Origin: Knoellia aerolata DSM 18566
GTDB lineage: Bacteria > Actinomycetota > Actinomycetes > Actinomycetales > Dermatophilaceae
NCBI RefSeq assembly: GCF_000768695.1
Contig: NZ_AVPL01000002.1
Location: forward strand, 124,001 to 188,000
Reading direction: 5' to 3'
Length of the DNA stretch: 64,000 bases
Position 1 is the first letter of the stretch; every line of letters begins with the position of its first letter. The notes beneath the pieces were generated by a model that was given only the letters and a program-made list of their open reading frames with translations, ran no database searches and was not told the origin of the DNA. Positions 1 through 8,966 of this stretch are shown here, one piece after another. The position numbers and the translations under genes are program-made.

Positions 1-741
1 GACGGTGAACAGCCTCGTGCCGACGGCATACAGGGCATCGGCCGACGCGGCGTGGTCGGGGACGTTCTCGGGGTGGCGACCGGGAAGGGGGCTCACCCCG
101 GCCGACCGTTCGATGGACGCCGGGTCGCGTCCGACCCGGGCGCACCACTCGTCGAGCACCGAGTGCTTGTGGGCGATCCTCTCGGCGTCGCCGAAACCGT
201 GCCAGATGTCGGCCTGCTCCGCGACGATCCGCAACGTCTTGCGCTCGCCGCCACCACCGACGAGGACGGGGATGGGCCGGGTGGGCGCCGGGTTGAGGCG
301 ACCCCACCGCTGCCTGATCCGGGGCAGGTCGCGGTCGAGCGCGTCCAGCCGGCGGCCCGGAGTGCCGAACTCGTAGCCGTACTCGTCGTAGTCGCGCTGG
401 AACCAGCCCGAGCCGATCCCGAGGATGAGCCGGCCCTCGCCGCCCCGCGCCGAGATGTGGTCGACGGTGCGGGCCATGTCCGCGAGCAGGTCGGGGTTGC
501 GGTACGAGTTGCACGTGACGAGCGCGCCGAGCTCGACCCGCTCGGTCGCCTCGGCCCAGGCGGCGAGCATGGTCCAGCACTCGAAGTGCGCCCCGTCGCG
601 GTCACCGTTGAGCGGGAAGAAGTGGTCCCAGTTGAAGAGGACGTCGACCCCGAGCTCCTCGAGCTCCGCGACGGTGCGCCGGATGTCGGCGTATGCCGTG
701 TGCTGCGGCTGGATCTGCACGCCGAGGCGGGCCCGGCTCAC
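1..741 (-). CDS. LLM-class F420-dependent oxidoreductase (3' end cut by window edge)
   Basis: The reading frame starts at a GTG (741-739) and stays open to the window edge, so at least 247 codons are seen and the C-terminus is missing. The N-terminal (beta/alpha) barrel segment begins [13 protein letters not shown] and contains [11 protein letters not shown], a [15 protein letters not shown] substrate/cofactor loop and the [14 protein letters not shown] phosphate-binding segment. These are typical of the luciferase-like monooxygenase superfamily and of its F420-dependent actinobacterial branch. The substrate cannot be read from sequence. The GTG overlaps the glgC stop by 4 bases (GTGA), so the two genes are probably translationally coupled, although no functional link between F420 chemistry and glycogen is known to me. 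Confidence 0.88.
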   Translation of the reverse strand, partial: MSRARLGVQIQPQHTAYADIRRTVAELEELGVDVLFNWDHFFPLNGDRDGAHFECWTMLAAWAEATERVELGALVTCNSYRNPDLLADMARTVDHISARGGEGRLILGIGSGWFQRDYDEYGYEFGTPGRRLDALDRDLPRIRQRWGRLNPAPTRPIPVLVGGGGERKTLRIVAEQADIWHGFGDAERIAHKHSVLDEWCARVGRDPASIERSAGVSPLPGRHPENVPDHAASADALYAVGTRLFTV

Positions 742-1991
742 GGCTCGATGACCGTCCCCTTGCCGATGACCGTGATGCCGCTCTCGGTCACGGTGAACCC
801 GCGCGCCCGGTCCTGCTCGGGGTCGATGCCGACCGAGGTGTTCTCGGGGAGGCGGACGTTCTTGTCGATGATCGCGCGCTTGACGCGGCAGTTGCGACCG
901 ATGTCGACCCCGTCGAGCAGCACCGAGTCGTCGACCTCGCTGTAGCTGTGGACGCGCACGTCGGGGGAGACGACGGAGTGGTTGACCCGTGCCCCGCTGA
1001 TGATGACGCCGGGGGAGACCATCGAGCTGAGGGCCTCTCCGAACCGGCCGTTGGCGCCGTGGACGAACTTCGCCGGCGGGTACGGGCCGTAGCTCGTGAA
1101 GAGCGGCCAGTCGTAGTTGTAGAGGTTGAAGACCGGGTGGATGGAGATGAGGTCCATGTGCGCGTCGTAGTACGAGTCGAGCGTCCCGACGTCGCGCCAG
1201 TAGCCCTGGTCGCGGTCGGTGCCGCCGGGGATGACGTTCTTCTTGAAGTCGTAGGTGTAGGCGGACCCGTCCTTGACCAGCGCGGGCACGATGTCACCGC
1301 CCATGTCGTGGGTGCTGTCCTCGAGCTGGGAGTCGCGCGTCACGGCGTCCTGGAGGACGTCGGCGTCGAAGACGTAGTTGCCCATCGACGCGAGGATCTC
1401 GTCGGGGGAGTCGGGCAGGCCCTGGGGGTCGGTCGGCTTCTCGAGGAAGGCGCTGATCTTCGTGTGGTCGTCCGCCTCGACCTCGATGACGCCGAACTGG
1501 TCTGCCATCGCGATCGGCTGCCGGATGGCGGCCACGGTGACGCCGGCGCCCGACTCGACGTGCTGGTCCACCATCTGCGAGAAGTCCATGCGGTAGACGT
1601 GGTCGGCGCCGACGACGACGACGATGTCCGGGCGCTCGTCGGTGATGGTGTTGAGGCTCTGGAAGATCGCGTCGGCGCTGCCCTGGTACCAGGACTTGTC
1701 GACGCGCTGCTGGGCGGGGATCGGTGCGACGTAGTTGCCGAGCATCGTCGACATCCGCCACGTCTTGGTGACGTGGCGGTCGAGGCTGTGCGACTTGTAC
1801 TGGGTCAGCACGACGATCTTGAGGTAGCCCGAGTTCACGACGTTGCTCAGCGCGAAGTCGATGAGCCGGTAGATGCCGCCGAAGGGGACGGCGGGTTTGG
1901 CCCGGTCCGCCGTGAGGGGCAGGAGCCGCTTGCCCTCCCCACCTGCGAGGACGATGACGAGCACCTTGGGTCCACCGCTGCGGTATGCCAT
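738..1991 (-). CDS. glgC: Glucose-1-phosphate adenylyltransferase (ADP-glucose pyrophosphorylase)
   Basis: This 417-aa protein makes ADP-glucose from ATP and glucose-1-phosphate, the activated sugar for glycogen and alpha-glucan synthesis in the cytoplasm. The N-terminal nucleotidyltransferase signature [20 protein letters not shown] (residues 15-34) carries the catalytic GGxGxRL and the KPA lysine. [12 protein letters not shown] and the YRMDF sugar-nucleotide region follow, with a C-terminal left-handed beta-helix ([16 protein letters not shown] and onward). Length is normal for GlgC (about 400-430 aa). It is divergent from glgA with a 79-bp shared promoter region, the usual actinobacterial arrangement, and overlaps the downstream oxidoreductase by 4 bases. 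The start ATG-GCA-TAC contains the recurrent GGCATAC-type motif in its first codons. Confidence 0.97.
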   Translation of the reverse strand: MAYRSGGPKVLVIVLAGGEGKRLLPLTADRAKPAVPFGGIYRLIDFALSNVVNSGYLKIVVLTQYKSHSLDRHVTKTWRMSTMLGNYVAPIPAQQRVDKSWYQGSADAIFQSLNTITDERPDIVVVVGADHVYRMDFSQMVDQHVESGAGVTVAAIRQPIAMADQFGVIEVEADDHTKISAFLEKPTDPQGLPDSPDEILASMGNYVFDADVLQDAVTRDSQLEDSTHDMGGDIVPALVKDGSAYTYDFKKNVIPGGTDRDQGYWRDVGTLDSYYDAHMDLISIHPVFNLYNYDWPLFTSYGPYPPAKFVHGANGRFGEALSSMVSPGVIISGARVNHSVVSPDVRVHSYSEVDDSVLLDGVDIGRNCRVKRAIIDKNVRLPENTSVGIDPEQDRARGFTVTESGITVIGKGTVIEP

Positions 1992-2070
1992 GTGCTCAAC
2001 CTAGTGGACCCGGGCGTTCCGGTGTGATCGGCGTCTCATGCCGGCGCCCGAGTCGCAGTAGGGTCGTCCC

Positions 2071-3261
2071 GTGCGAGTCGACATCCTCAGCAAGGAGTAC
2101 CCACCGACGATCTACGGGGGAGCGGGCGTGCACGTCGCCGAGCTGACCCGGGCCCTGCGCGAGCGAGGTGACATCGACGTCAGGGTGCGCGCCTTCGGCC
2201 CGCCGCGCGACGAGGAGGGCACGACCGGCTACCCGGACCTCGACGCGCTCGCCGGTGCCAACCCGGCGCTCGTGACGATGGGGGTCGACCTCGCCATCGC
2301 CGGGGACTGTGCTGGCACCGACCTCGTGCACTCGCACACCTGGTACGCCAACTTCGCCGGCCACACGGCCTCCCTGCTCGAGGGCGTCCCGCACGTCGTC
2401 AGCGCCCACAGCCTCGAGCCCATGCGGCCGTGGAAGGCCGAGCAGCTCGGTGGCGGCTACCGCCTGTCCTCGTGGATCGAGCGGACGGCATACGAGGGTG
2501 CGGCGGCGGTGATCGCGGTGAGCGACGGCATGCGCAAGGACGTCCTGCGCAGCTATCCCACGATCGACCCCGCGAAGGTCAAGGTCGTCCACAACGGGAT
2601 CGACAGCGAGCTCTGGAAGCGCGCCGAGGATCTCGACGTCGTGCGTCGCCACGGCATCGACCCGGACCGGCCGAGCGTCGTGTTCGTCGGTCGCATCACG
2701 CGCCAGAAGGGCCTGCCCTACCTGCTCCGTGCCGCCGCCGAGCTCCCGCCCGAGGTGCAGCTCGTGCTGCTCGCCGGCGCTCCCGACACCCCGGAGATCC
2801 AGGCCGAGGTGGAGGAGCTCATCGCCGGCCTGCGCGAGACGCGAGAGGGTGTCGTCTGGGTCGCCGAGATGCTCCCGCGGGCCCAGGTCATCGCCGTGCT
2901 GTCGGCGGCCACCGTCTTCGTCTGCCCCTCGGTCTACGAGCCGCTGGGCATCGTCAACCTCGAGGCGATGGCCTGCGAGCTGCCCGTCGTCGCGACGGCC
3001 ACCGGGGGCATCCCCGAGGTCGTCGTCGACGGCGAGACCGGCTGGCTGGTCCCGATCGAGCAGGTCCAGGACGGCTCCGGCATCCCGGTCGACCCGGACC
3101 GGTTCGTCGCCGACCTCGCGGCCGCCCTCACGGCGGCCGTCTCCGACCCCGAGCGGGCCGCCCGGTTCGGCAAGGCCGGTCGACGTCGTGCGGTGGAGTC
3201 GTTCTCGTGGGCGCGGATCGGTGACGAGACGCTTGCGGTCTACCGCGACGTCCTGGGCTGA
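2071..3261 (+). CDS. glgA: GT4 glycogen synthase, actinobacterial type (GlgA/GlgM)
   Basis: This 396-aa GT-B glycosyltransferase uses ADP-glucose supplied by the divergent glgC. The N-terminus MRVDILSKEYPPTIYGGAG holds the donor-loop glycines. The C-terminal half has VFVGRITRQKGLPYLL and the GT4 EX7E motif in the segment PSVYEPLGIVNLEAMA. It belongs to the short corynebacterial/mycobacterial GlgA group rather than the classical GT5 GlgA of about 480 aa. In mycobacteria the equivalent enzyme (GlgM) mainly makes alpha-maltose-1-phosphate for the GlgE pathway, so the acceptor may be glucose-1-phosphate rather than glycogen; sequence alone cannot decide. The start is a GTG. The last 22 bases overlap, tail to tail, the convergent gene on the minus strand. 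Confidence 0.93.
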   Translation: MRVDILSKEYPPTIYGGAGVHVAELTRALRERGDIDVRVRAFGPPRDEEGTTGYPDLDALAGANPALVTMGVDLAIAGDCAGTDLVHSHTWYANFAGHTASLLEGVPHVVSAHSLEPMRPWKAEQLGGGYRLSSWIERTAYEGAAAVIAVSDGMRKDVLRSYPTIDPAKVKVVHNGIDSELWKRAEDLDVVRRHGIDPDRPSVVFVGRITRQKGLPYLLRAAAELPPEVQLVLLAGAPDTPEIQAEVEELIAGLRETREGVVWVAEMLPRAQVIAVLSAATVFVCPSVYEPLGIVNLEAMACELPVVATATGGIPEVVVDGETGWLVPIEQVQDGSGIPVDPDRFVADLAAALTAAVSDPERAARFGKAGRRRAVESFSWARIGDETLAVYRDVLG

Positions 3262-4004
3262 GCCAGCGCGGCCGCCCCCGCGTTCGTCGCGTCGGCGAGG
3301 GCCCGCTCGGCGACCCGTCGGAGGTCTCGCAGGAGGTCGAGCCGCCGCTGCAGCGGGGCGACGGCCAGCGCGTCCTGCGGCCCGTCGAGACCGGCGGTCG
3401 CGGCGTTCCCGATCGCGGCGGCGAACGTGATCGCGCGCACGGCCTGCGGTGACACCTCGTCGGGCAGGGCCCACCGGCCCGGCCGGGGGAGCGACTCGCG
3501 GGCCGACGCCGCGTCGAAGGGCTGCCCACCGAGCGCGTCCAGCCGCTCGGTGGCCTCGAGCACCTCACCCGTGAGGAGCCGGATCGTCTCGCGCGGGTCG
3601 AGCGCCTCGACCCGGTGCGTGGGCACGGGGTCGCAGTCGTATGCCGTCCAGTCCAGCCGGGTGCCCGCGTCGGGTCCCGTCGCGCCCGGCGCCCCGAAGC
3701 TCGACCACGACGGCACGAGCATCGCCCCGAGACCGGGTGCCACGACGCACTCCTCGGCCTCGAGGGCGGCGGCCAGCGCCTCGGGGCCGCACCGGGGGAG
3801 GCTGCTCGGGTCACCGCTGGAGGGGAGGGCGACGAGGAGGGTGCTCTCCCCGAGCTCGCGCCACAGGTCGAGCGTGTGGATGCCCGGGCCGACGGCGTCG
3901 ACGTCGGGCAGGGCCGACTCGACCGCTGAGGCGAGATGGCTCCCGTCCTGCCAGGCCGCCGTGACCCACAGGGCGATCCGTACGGAGGCGGGCAGCTCGG
4001 GCAT
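3240..4004 (-). CDS. Conserved actinobacterial hypothetical protein
   Basis: This 254-aa protein begins MPELPASVRIALWVTAAWQDG. I chose this ATG at 4004 because longer in-frame versions run into the divergent ABC gene and lose amino-acid character. It has no signal peptide or membrane segment. Fairly hydrophobic helices alternate with Arg- and Asp-rich ones, with a region rich in WSSFGAPGATGP-type turns in the middle. I recognise no catalytic motif. It lies convergent to glgA (22-bp overlap) and 43 bp divergent from the ABC ATPase gene. The codon pattern is strongly GC3-biased like its neighbours, so it is very probably real, but the function is unknown. Confidence 0.75.
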   Translation of the reverse strand: MPELPASVRIALWVTAAWQDGSHLASAVESALPDVDAVGPGIHTLDLWRELGESTLLVALPSSGDPSSLPRCGPEALAAALEAEECVVAPGLGAMLVPSWSSFGAPGATGPDAGTRLDWTAYDCDPVPTHRVEALDPRETIRLLTGEVLEATERLDALGGQPFDAASARESLPRPGRWALPDEVSPQAVRAITFAAAIGNAATAGLDGPQDALAVAPLQRRLDLLRDLRRVAERALADATNAGAAALAQPRTSR

Positions 4005-4047
4005 GGCGTCATCGTAGGCAGGAAGAGGGTCACCTAGGGTGTGCGCC

Positions 4048-4830
<783 letters not shown>

Positions 4831-4963
4831 CGCGGGCGGGCGACACCGCCGGCGGGACGGCATACACACCGATCGCCCGACCGGCCGACGGTCGTCATGG
4901 TCCGCGTGGGATCGTTGGCCACACACACCGTCGTGGACGGTGGGGGACGAAAGGGGAGTTGCC

Positions 4964-5416
4964 ATGGAGTGGCTGACCGACAACCCGTGGGTCGCGTGGG
5001 TGGGGATCGCGCTGATCCTCGCCGCCGTCGAGGCGGCGACCGTCGACTTCGTCTTCCTCATGCTCGCCGGGGGAGCCCTCGCCGCCGGGCTGGCCGCCGC
5101 GATGGGGGGCAACCTCGCCGTCCAGGTGATCGTCGCCGTCATCGTCGCCGGGGCGCTCGTCTTCGTCGTCCGACCGGTCATCAAGCGCAAGTTCACCGAG
5201 GGCGAGCACGACCACCACATCGGGGCCTCCAGCCTCGTGGGGCGCGAGGCCCGCGTGCTCCAGACCGTCACCGACACCGACGGGCGGATCAAGCTCGCGG
5301 GGGAGACGTGGTCCGCCCGGGTCGCAGAGGGCTCCGCCCCCCTGCGCCCCGGCGACGACGTCAGAGTCATCGCCATCCACGGTGCGACGGCCATCGTCGC
5401 CGCCGACCGCCACTGA
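4964..5416 (+). CDS. NfeD family membrane protein
   Basis: This 150-aa protein has two or three N-terminal hydrophobic helices (MEWLTDNPWVAWVGIALILA..., LAVQVIVAVIVAGALVFVV) followed by a soluble OB-fold domain ending in DDVRVIAIHGATAIV, the usual short NfeD1b plan. The SD-like AAGGGGAG lies 6 bases upstream of the ATG. It is followed after 15 bp by an SPFH/stomatin-like gene. This NfeD-SPFH pairing is a widely conserved operon thought to organise membrane microdomains or membrane-protein quality control. The OB domain is the presumed interaction surface with the SPFH partner. Confidence 0.92.
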   Translation: MEWLTDNPWVAWVGIALILAAVEAATVDFVFLMLAGGALAAGLAAAMGGNLAVQVIVAVIVAGALVFVVRPVIKRKFTEGEHDHHIGASSLVGREARVLQTVTDTDGRIKLAGETWSARVAEGSAPLRPGDDVRVIAIHGATAIVAADRH

Positions 5417-5431
5417 CCTCAGGGAGTCTCC

Positions 5432-6529
5432 ATGATCGAACTCGTCATCCTGGCGCTGCTGCTCATCTTCGCCGTCATCGTCATCATGCGGACGGTTCGC
5501 ATCGTGCCTCAGCAGACGGCGCTCATCATCGAGCGCCTCGGCCGTTACGCCCGCACCCTCGAGGGCGGCATCCACTTCCTCGTGCCGTTCGTCGACAAGG
5601 TCCGCGCCAACATCGACCTGCGCGAGCAGGTCGTCTCGTTCCCGCCGCAGCCGGTGATCACGAGCGACAACCTCGTCGTCAACATCGACACGGTCATCTA
5701 CTACTCCGTCATCGACGCCAAGTCCGCGGTCTACGAGATCGCCAACTTCATCCAGGGCATCGAGCAGCTCACGGTCACCACCCTCCGCAACGTCATCGGC
5801 TCGCTCGACCTCGAGCAGACCCTCACCAGCCGCGACCAGATCAACGCCCAGCTGCGTGGCGTCCTCGACGAGGCCACGGGCAAGTGGGGCATCCGCGTCA
5901 ACCGGGTCGAGCTCAAGGCGATCGACCCGCCCATGTCGATCCAGGAGTCCATGGAGAAGCAGATGAAGGCCGAGCGTGAGCGGCGCGCCATCATCCTCAC
6001 CGCCGAGGGTGCCAAGCAGTCCAGCATCCTCACCGCGGAGGGCGAGAAGCAGAGCCAGATCCTGCGCGCCGAGGGCTCGGCGCAGGCCCGGGTGCTCGAG
6101 GCGCAGGGACAGGCCCGCGCCATCCAGCAGGTCTTCGACGCGATCCACCGGGGCAAGCCCACCCAGAAGCTCCTCGCCTACCAGTACCTCCAGGTCCTCC
6201 CGCAGATCGCCCGCGGTGACTCCAACAAGATGTGGATCATCCCGAGCGAGCTCACCAACGCCCTCAAGGGCATCGGCGGCGCCCTCGGGAGCGGCGACGG
6301 CGGCGGCGGAGGTTTCGACGACGACGACGCCGACGACTGGCAGCCCACCGAGGAGCTGACCACGCCGTTCGACGACACCGTGCTCGCCGACCCCGCTCAG
6401 GCCCTCGCCGAGGCCCGCGGCCAGGCCGGTGAGGCCTCCCGCGAGGCCAAGGACCACGCGACGCCTCCCGCGCGCCAGCAGCCGCCGCTGACGCCTCCGG
6501 CCGACGCGGTCCCCCCGCGCGAGAGCTGA
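5432..6529 (+). CDS. SPFH/band-7 (slipin/QmcA-like) membrane scaffold protein
   Basis: This 365-aa protein has an N-terminal membrane anchor (IELVILALLLIFAVIVIM), then the SPFH core (VRIVPQQTALIIERLGRY, GIHFLVPFVDKV, TVIYYSVIDA, IGSLDLEQTLTSRDQIN). A long charged coiled coil follows with repeats of the type ILTAEGxKQSxILxAEG (about residues 185-235), typical of slipin/stomatin oligomers. The C-terminal tail from about residue 290 is a disordered Gly/Asp-rich then Ala/Pro-rich extension not present in the core family. It is expected to form large membrane-bound rings or microdomain scaffolds with the adjacent NfeD protein. The next gene starts 2 bases after the stop. Confidence 0.93.
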   Translation: MIELVILALLLIFAVIVIMRTVRIVPQQTALIIERLGRYARTLEGGIHFLVPFVDKVRANIDLREQVVSFPPQPVITSDNLVVNIDTVIYYSVIDAKSAVYEIANFIQGIEQLTVTTLRNVIGSLDLEQTLTSRDQINAQLRGVLDEATGKWGIRVNRVELKAIDPPMSIQESMEKQMKAERERRAIILTAEGAKQSSILTAEGEKQSQILRAEGSAQARVLEAQGQARAIQQVFDAIHRGKPTQKLLAYQYLQVLPQIARGDSNKMWIIPSELTNALKGIGGALGSGDGGGGGFDDDDADDWQPTEELTTPFDDTVLADPAQALAEARGQAGEASREAKDHATPPARQQPPLTPPADAVPPRES

Positions 6530-6530
6530 G

Positions 6531-7316
6531 GTGGGCGCCGCCGAGGCAGCGCTCATCTTCTCGGCGGGCGTGCTCGCCGGCACGATCAACACCGTCGTCG
6601 GGTCGGGGACCCTCGTGACGTTCCCGACCCTGCTGTTCTTCGGCTACGCACCCGTCGTGGCCAACGTGTCCAACACCGTGGGCCTCGTGGCCGGCGGGCT
6701 CACCGGGTCGTGGGGATACCGCCACGAGCTGCGGGGGGCCGGCGCGATCCTGCGCCGGTGGGCCCCGATGTCCCTGCTCGGCGGGGTCGTGGGTGCCGTC
6801 CTGCTGCTCGTGCTCGACCCCGCGGCCTTCCGGACGGTCGTGCCCGTCCTCATCGGGCTCGGGGTCGTCCTCGTCGCGATCGGCCCACGCATCACGGCAT
6901 GGGCCGCGGCCCGCCGCGGAGTCGCCGTGCCCGCGACCGAGGACCACTCACGCCGGCGCGCCGCCGCCCTCCTCGTCGGCATCCTCGGCACGTCGGTCTA
7001 CGGCGGGTACTTCGGGGCGGCGCAGGGCGTCATCCTCATGGGCCTCCTCACGACCCTGACGAGCGAAGGGCTGCAACGACTCAACGGCATCAAGAACGTC
7101 CTCTCGACGATCGTCAACGCCGTCGCCGCCCTCACCTTCGTCATCGTCGCCCCGGACCAGGTCGACTGGCTCGTCGCCGGGCTCATCGCGGCCGGTGCGC
7201 TGGTCGGCGGGGTGCTCGGCTCCCGGCTGGGCCGCCGGCTCCCGCCCGCCGTCCTGCGCGCGGTGATCATCACCATCGGCCTCGTCGCCATCGTGCGCAT
7301 GGTCTGGTTCGCGTGA
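6531..7316 (+). CDS. TauE/SafE (DUF81) family membrane transporter, copy 1
   Basis: This 261-aa polytopic membrane protein has about eight hydrophobic helices. The N-terminal signature AGTINTVVGSGTLVTFPTLL is typical of TauE/SafE permeases, and the internal repeat GTSVYGGYFGAAQGV gives the second half. The family moves sulfite, sulfonates or related organic anions; the substrate here is not evident. The start is a GTG just after the SPFH stop, implying co-transcription. Its own stop overlaps the start of a second TauE/SafE gene (GTGA), so two different family members may function as a pair. Confidence 0.9.
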   Translation: MGAAEAALIFSAGVLAGTINTVVGSGTLVTFPTLLFFGYAPVVANVSNTVGLVAGGLTGSWGYRHELRGAGAILRRWAPMSLLGGVVGAVLLLVLDPAAFRTVVPVLIGLGVVLVAIGPRITAWAAARRGVAVPATEDHSRRRAAALLVGILGTSVYGGYFGAAQGVILMGLLTTLTSEGLQRLNGIKNVLSTIVNAVAALTFVIVAPDQVDWLVAGLIAAGALVGGVLGSRLGRRLPPAVLRAVIITIGLVAIVRMVWFA

Positions 7317-8035
7317 CCGACTGGTCGGTGGTCCTGGGCCTCGGCGCGGCCCTCGTCGCCGGGGCCTTCGTCCAGTCCTCGATCGGCTTCGGACTGGCGG
7401 TCGTGGCATCGCCCTTCGTCGTCGTGTTCGCCCCGGACCTCATGCCCGGGTCGCTCCTCGTCGCGAGCTTCTCGCTGCCCGTGGCCCAGCTCCTGCTCGC
7501 CCCGGTCGACATCGCGTGGCGTCAGCTCGGCTGGGCGCTGCTGGCGCGACTGGCGTTCACCCCGCTGGGGGTCGTCGCGGTCGCCCTCCTCTCCGTCCGT
7601 GCGCTCTCGGCGGTGGTGGCCGTCCTCATCCTCGTCACCGTCGCCGCCTCGCTCACGACGCTCGAGATCCGCACCACCTCGCGCAACGCGGCGGCGGCAG
7701 GGGCCGTCGCCGGGGTGTCCGGGACCGCGACGAGCATCGGCGGACCGTTCCTCGCGCTGGTGCTCCAGCACGAGCGGCCCGAGCGCGTCCGGTCGACGCT
7801 GGCGGCCTTCTTCGTGGTCGGCGCCCTCATGGCCATCGGCTCGCTGTCCGTCGCCGGCGAGTTCTCCCGCGCGCAGCTCCTCGCCGGGCTCGCGTGGCTC
7901 CCCTTCATCGCCCTCGGGTATGCCGTCGCGGCGCCGCTGCGTCGCCACCTGCGGAGCGACCACCTGCGACGTGCGGTCCTCGCCTTCAGCGCCGTCGCGG
8001 GAGCCAGCCTCCTCGTCCGGGCGCTCGTCTTCTAG
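7313..8035 (+). CDS. TauE/SafE (DUF81) family membrane transporter, copy 2
   Basis: This 240-aa polytopic protein carries AGAFVQSSIGFGLAVVASPF in the first repeat and AGVSGTATSIGGPFLALV in the second, the paired glycine-rich motifs of the TauE/SafE superfamily. It starts at a GTG that overlaps the stop of the preceding TauE/SafE gene by 4 bases. The two are quite diverged from one another, so this is not a recent tandem duplication. The substrate is unknown. The methyltransferase gene follows after 10 bp. Confidence 0.9.
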   Translation: MTDWSVVLGLGAALVAGAFVQSSIGFGLAVVASPFVVVFAPDLMPGSLLVASFSLPVAQLLLAPVDIAWRQLGWALLARLAFTPLGVVAVALLSVRALSAVVAVLILVTVAASLTTLEIRTTSRNAAAAGAVAGVSGTATSIGGPFLALVLQHERPERVRSTLAAFFVVGALMAIGSLSVAGEFSRAQLLAGLAWLPFIALGYAVAAPLRRHLRSDHLRRAVLAFSAVAGASLLVRALVF

Positions 8036-8045
8036 CCTCTCCCAC

Positions 8046-8870
8046 GTGCCGACCCGCATCACCGACCCCAGCGACCCACGCGTCCACGACTACGTGGGGC
8101 TGACCGACGTCGCGCTCCGGCGTCGCACCGAGCCCGAGCGGGGGCTCTACATCGCCGAGTCCGAGAAGGTCATCCGGAGAGCCCTCGCCGCGGGGCACCG
8201 GCCGCGGTCCTACCTCATGGCCGAGCGGTGGCTCACCGACCTCGGTGACCTCGTCGCGGACGCCGAGCAGGACGGCACACCCGTCCTCGTCGCCGACCAC
8301 GACGTCATCGAGAGCTTCACCGGTTTCCACCTGCACCGTGGCGCGCTGGCGTCGATGCAGCGTCCTGCACTGCGCTCCGTCGCCGAGGTCGTCGCCGACG
8401 CCCGTCGCGTCCTCGTCATCGAGGACGTCGTCGACCACACCAACGTCGGTGCCGTGTTCCGCAGCGCCGCCGCCCTGGGCATGGATGCCGTGCTCGTGAC
8501 CCCTCGGTGTGCCGACCCGTTGTACCGCAGGGCGATCCGCGTCTCCATGGGAACGGTGTTCCAGGTGCCCTGGACGCGGATCGACCCGTGGCCCGCGGGC
8601 ATCGACCTCCTCCGCGAGAGCGGGTTCACCGTGGCCGCGCTGGCCCTCTCCGACGACGCGGTGGGGCTCGACGTCCTGGCCGCCGACCCGCCGAAGCGGC
8701 TCGCGCTCGTCCTCGGCACCGAGGGCGACGGACTGGGTCGCCGCACGATCGAGGGTGCCGACGTCCTCGTGACCATCCCGATGGCCGGGGGGGTCGACTC
8801 GCTCAACGTCGCCGCGGCCGGAGCGGTCGCCGCGTGGGCCCTGCGCGTGGACTCCCCGCCACGGGCGTGA
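8046..8870 (+). CDS. SpoU/TrmH-family RNA methyltransferase
   Basis: This 274-aa SPOUT enzyme uses S-adenosylmethionine to 2'-O-methylate rRNA or tRNA. An N-terminal substrate-binding domain (residues 1 to about 110) precedes the knotted catalytic domain. Motif 1 reads VLVIEDVVDHTNVGAVFRSA, motif 2 GTEGDGL and motif 3 IPMAGGVDSLNVAAAGAVA. The catalytic Arg lies in the FRSA segment and the SAM loop in motifs 2 and 3. The start is GTG at 8046, giving VPTRITDPSDPRV, the common beginning of this actinobacterial subgroup. The exact modified nucleotide cannot be predicted. Confidence 0.93.
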   Translation: MPTRITDPSDPRVHDYVGLTDVALRRRTEPERGLYIAESEKVIRRALAAGHRPRSYLMAERWLTDLGDLVADAEQDGTPVLVADHDVIESFTGFHLHRGALASMQRPALRSVAEVVADARRVLVIEDVVDHTNVGAVFRSAAALGMDAVLVTPRCADPLYRRAIRVSMGTVFQVPWTRIDPWPAGIDLLRESGFTVAALALSDDAVGLDVLAADPPKRLALVLGTEGDGLGRRTIEGADVLVTIPMAGGVDSLNVAAAGAVAAWALRVDSPPRA

Positions 8871-8914
8871 CGAGGCGGGCCCCGTCCGCCGACACCGGCC
8901 ACGCCGGACGGCCG

Positions 8915-8947
8915 AGGGCCCTCGCCCGGGGGTTCGGGGAGGGCCCT
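8915..8947. terminator. Bidirectional hairpin between convergent genes
   Basis: The arms AGGGCCCTC-g-CCCG and CGGG-GAGGGCCCT pair around a 6-base loop, with one bulged G. The hairpin lies in the 96-bp gap between the convergent methyltransferase and haloperoxidase genes. There is no clear T-tract, as is common in high-GC actinobacteria. Confidence 0.6.
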
Positions 8948-8966
8948 GACCGTTGCCGGACGAGTC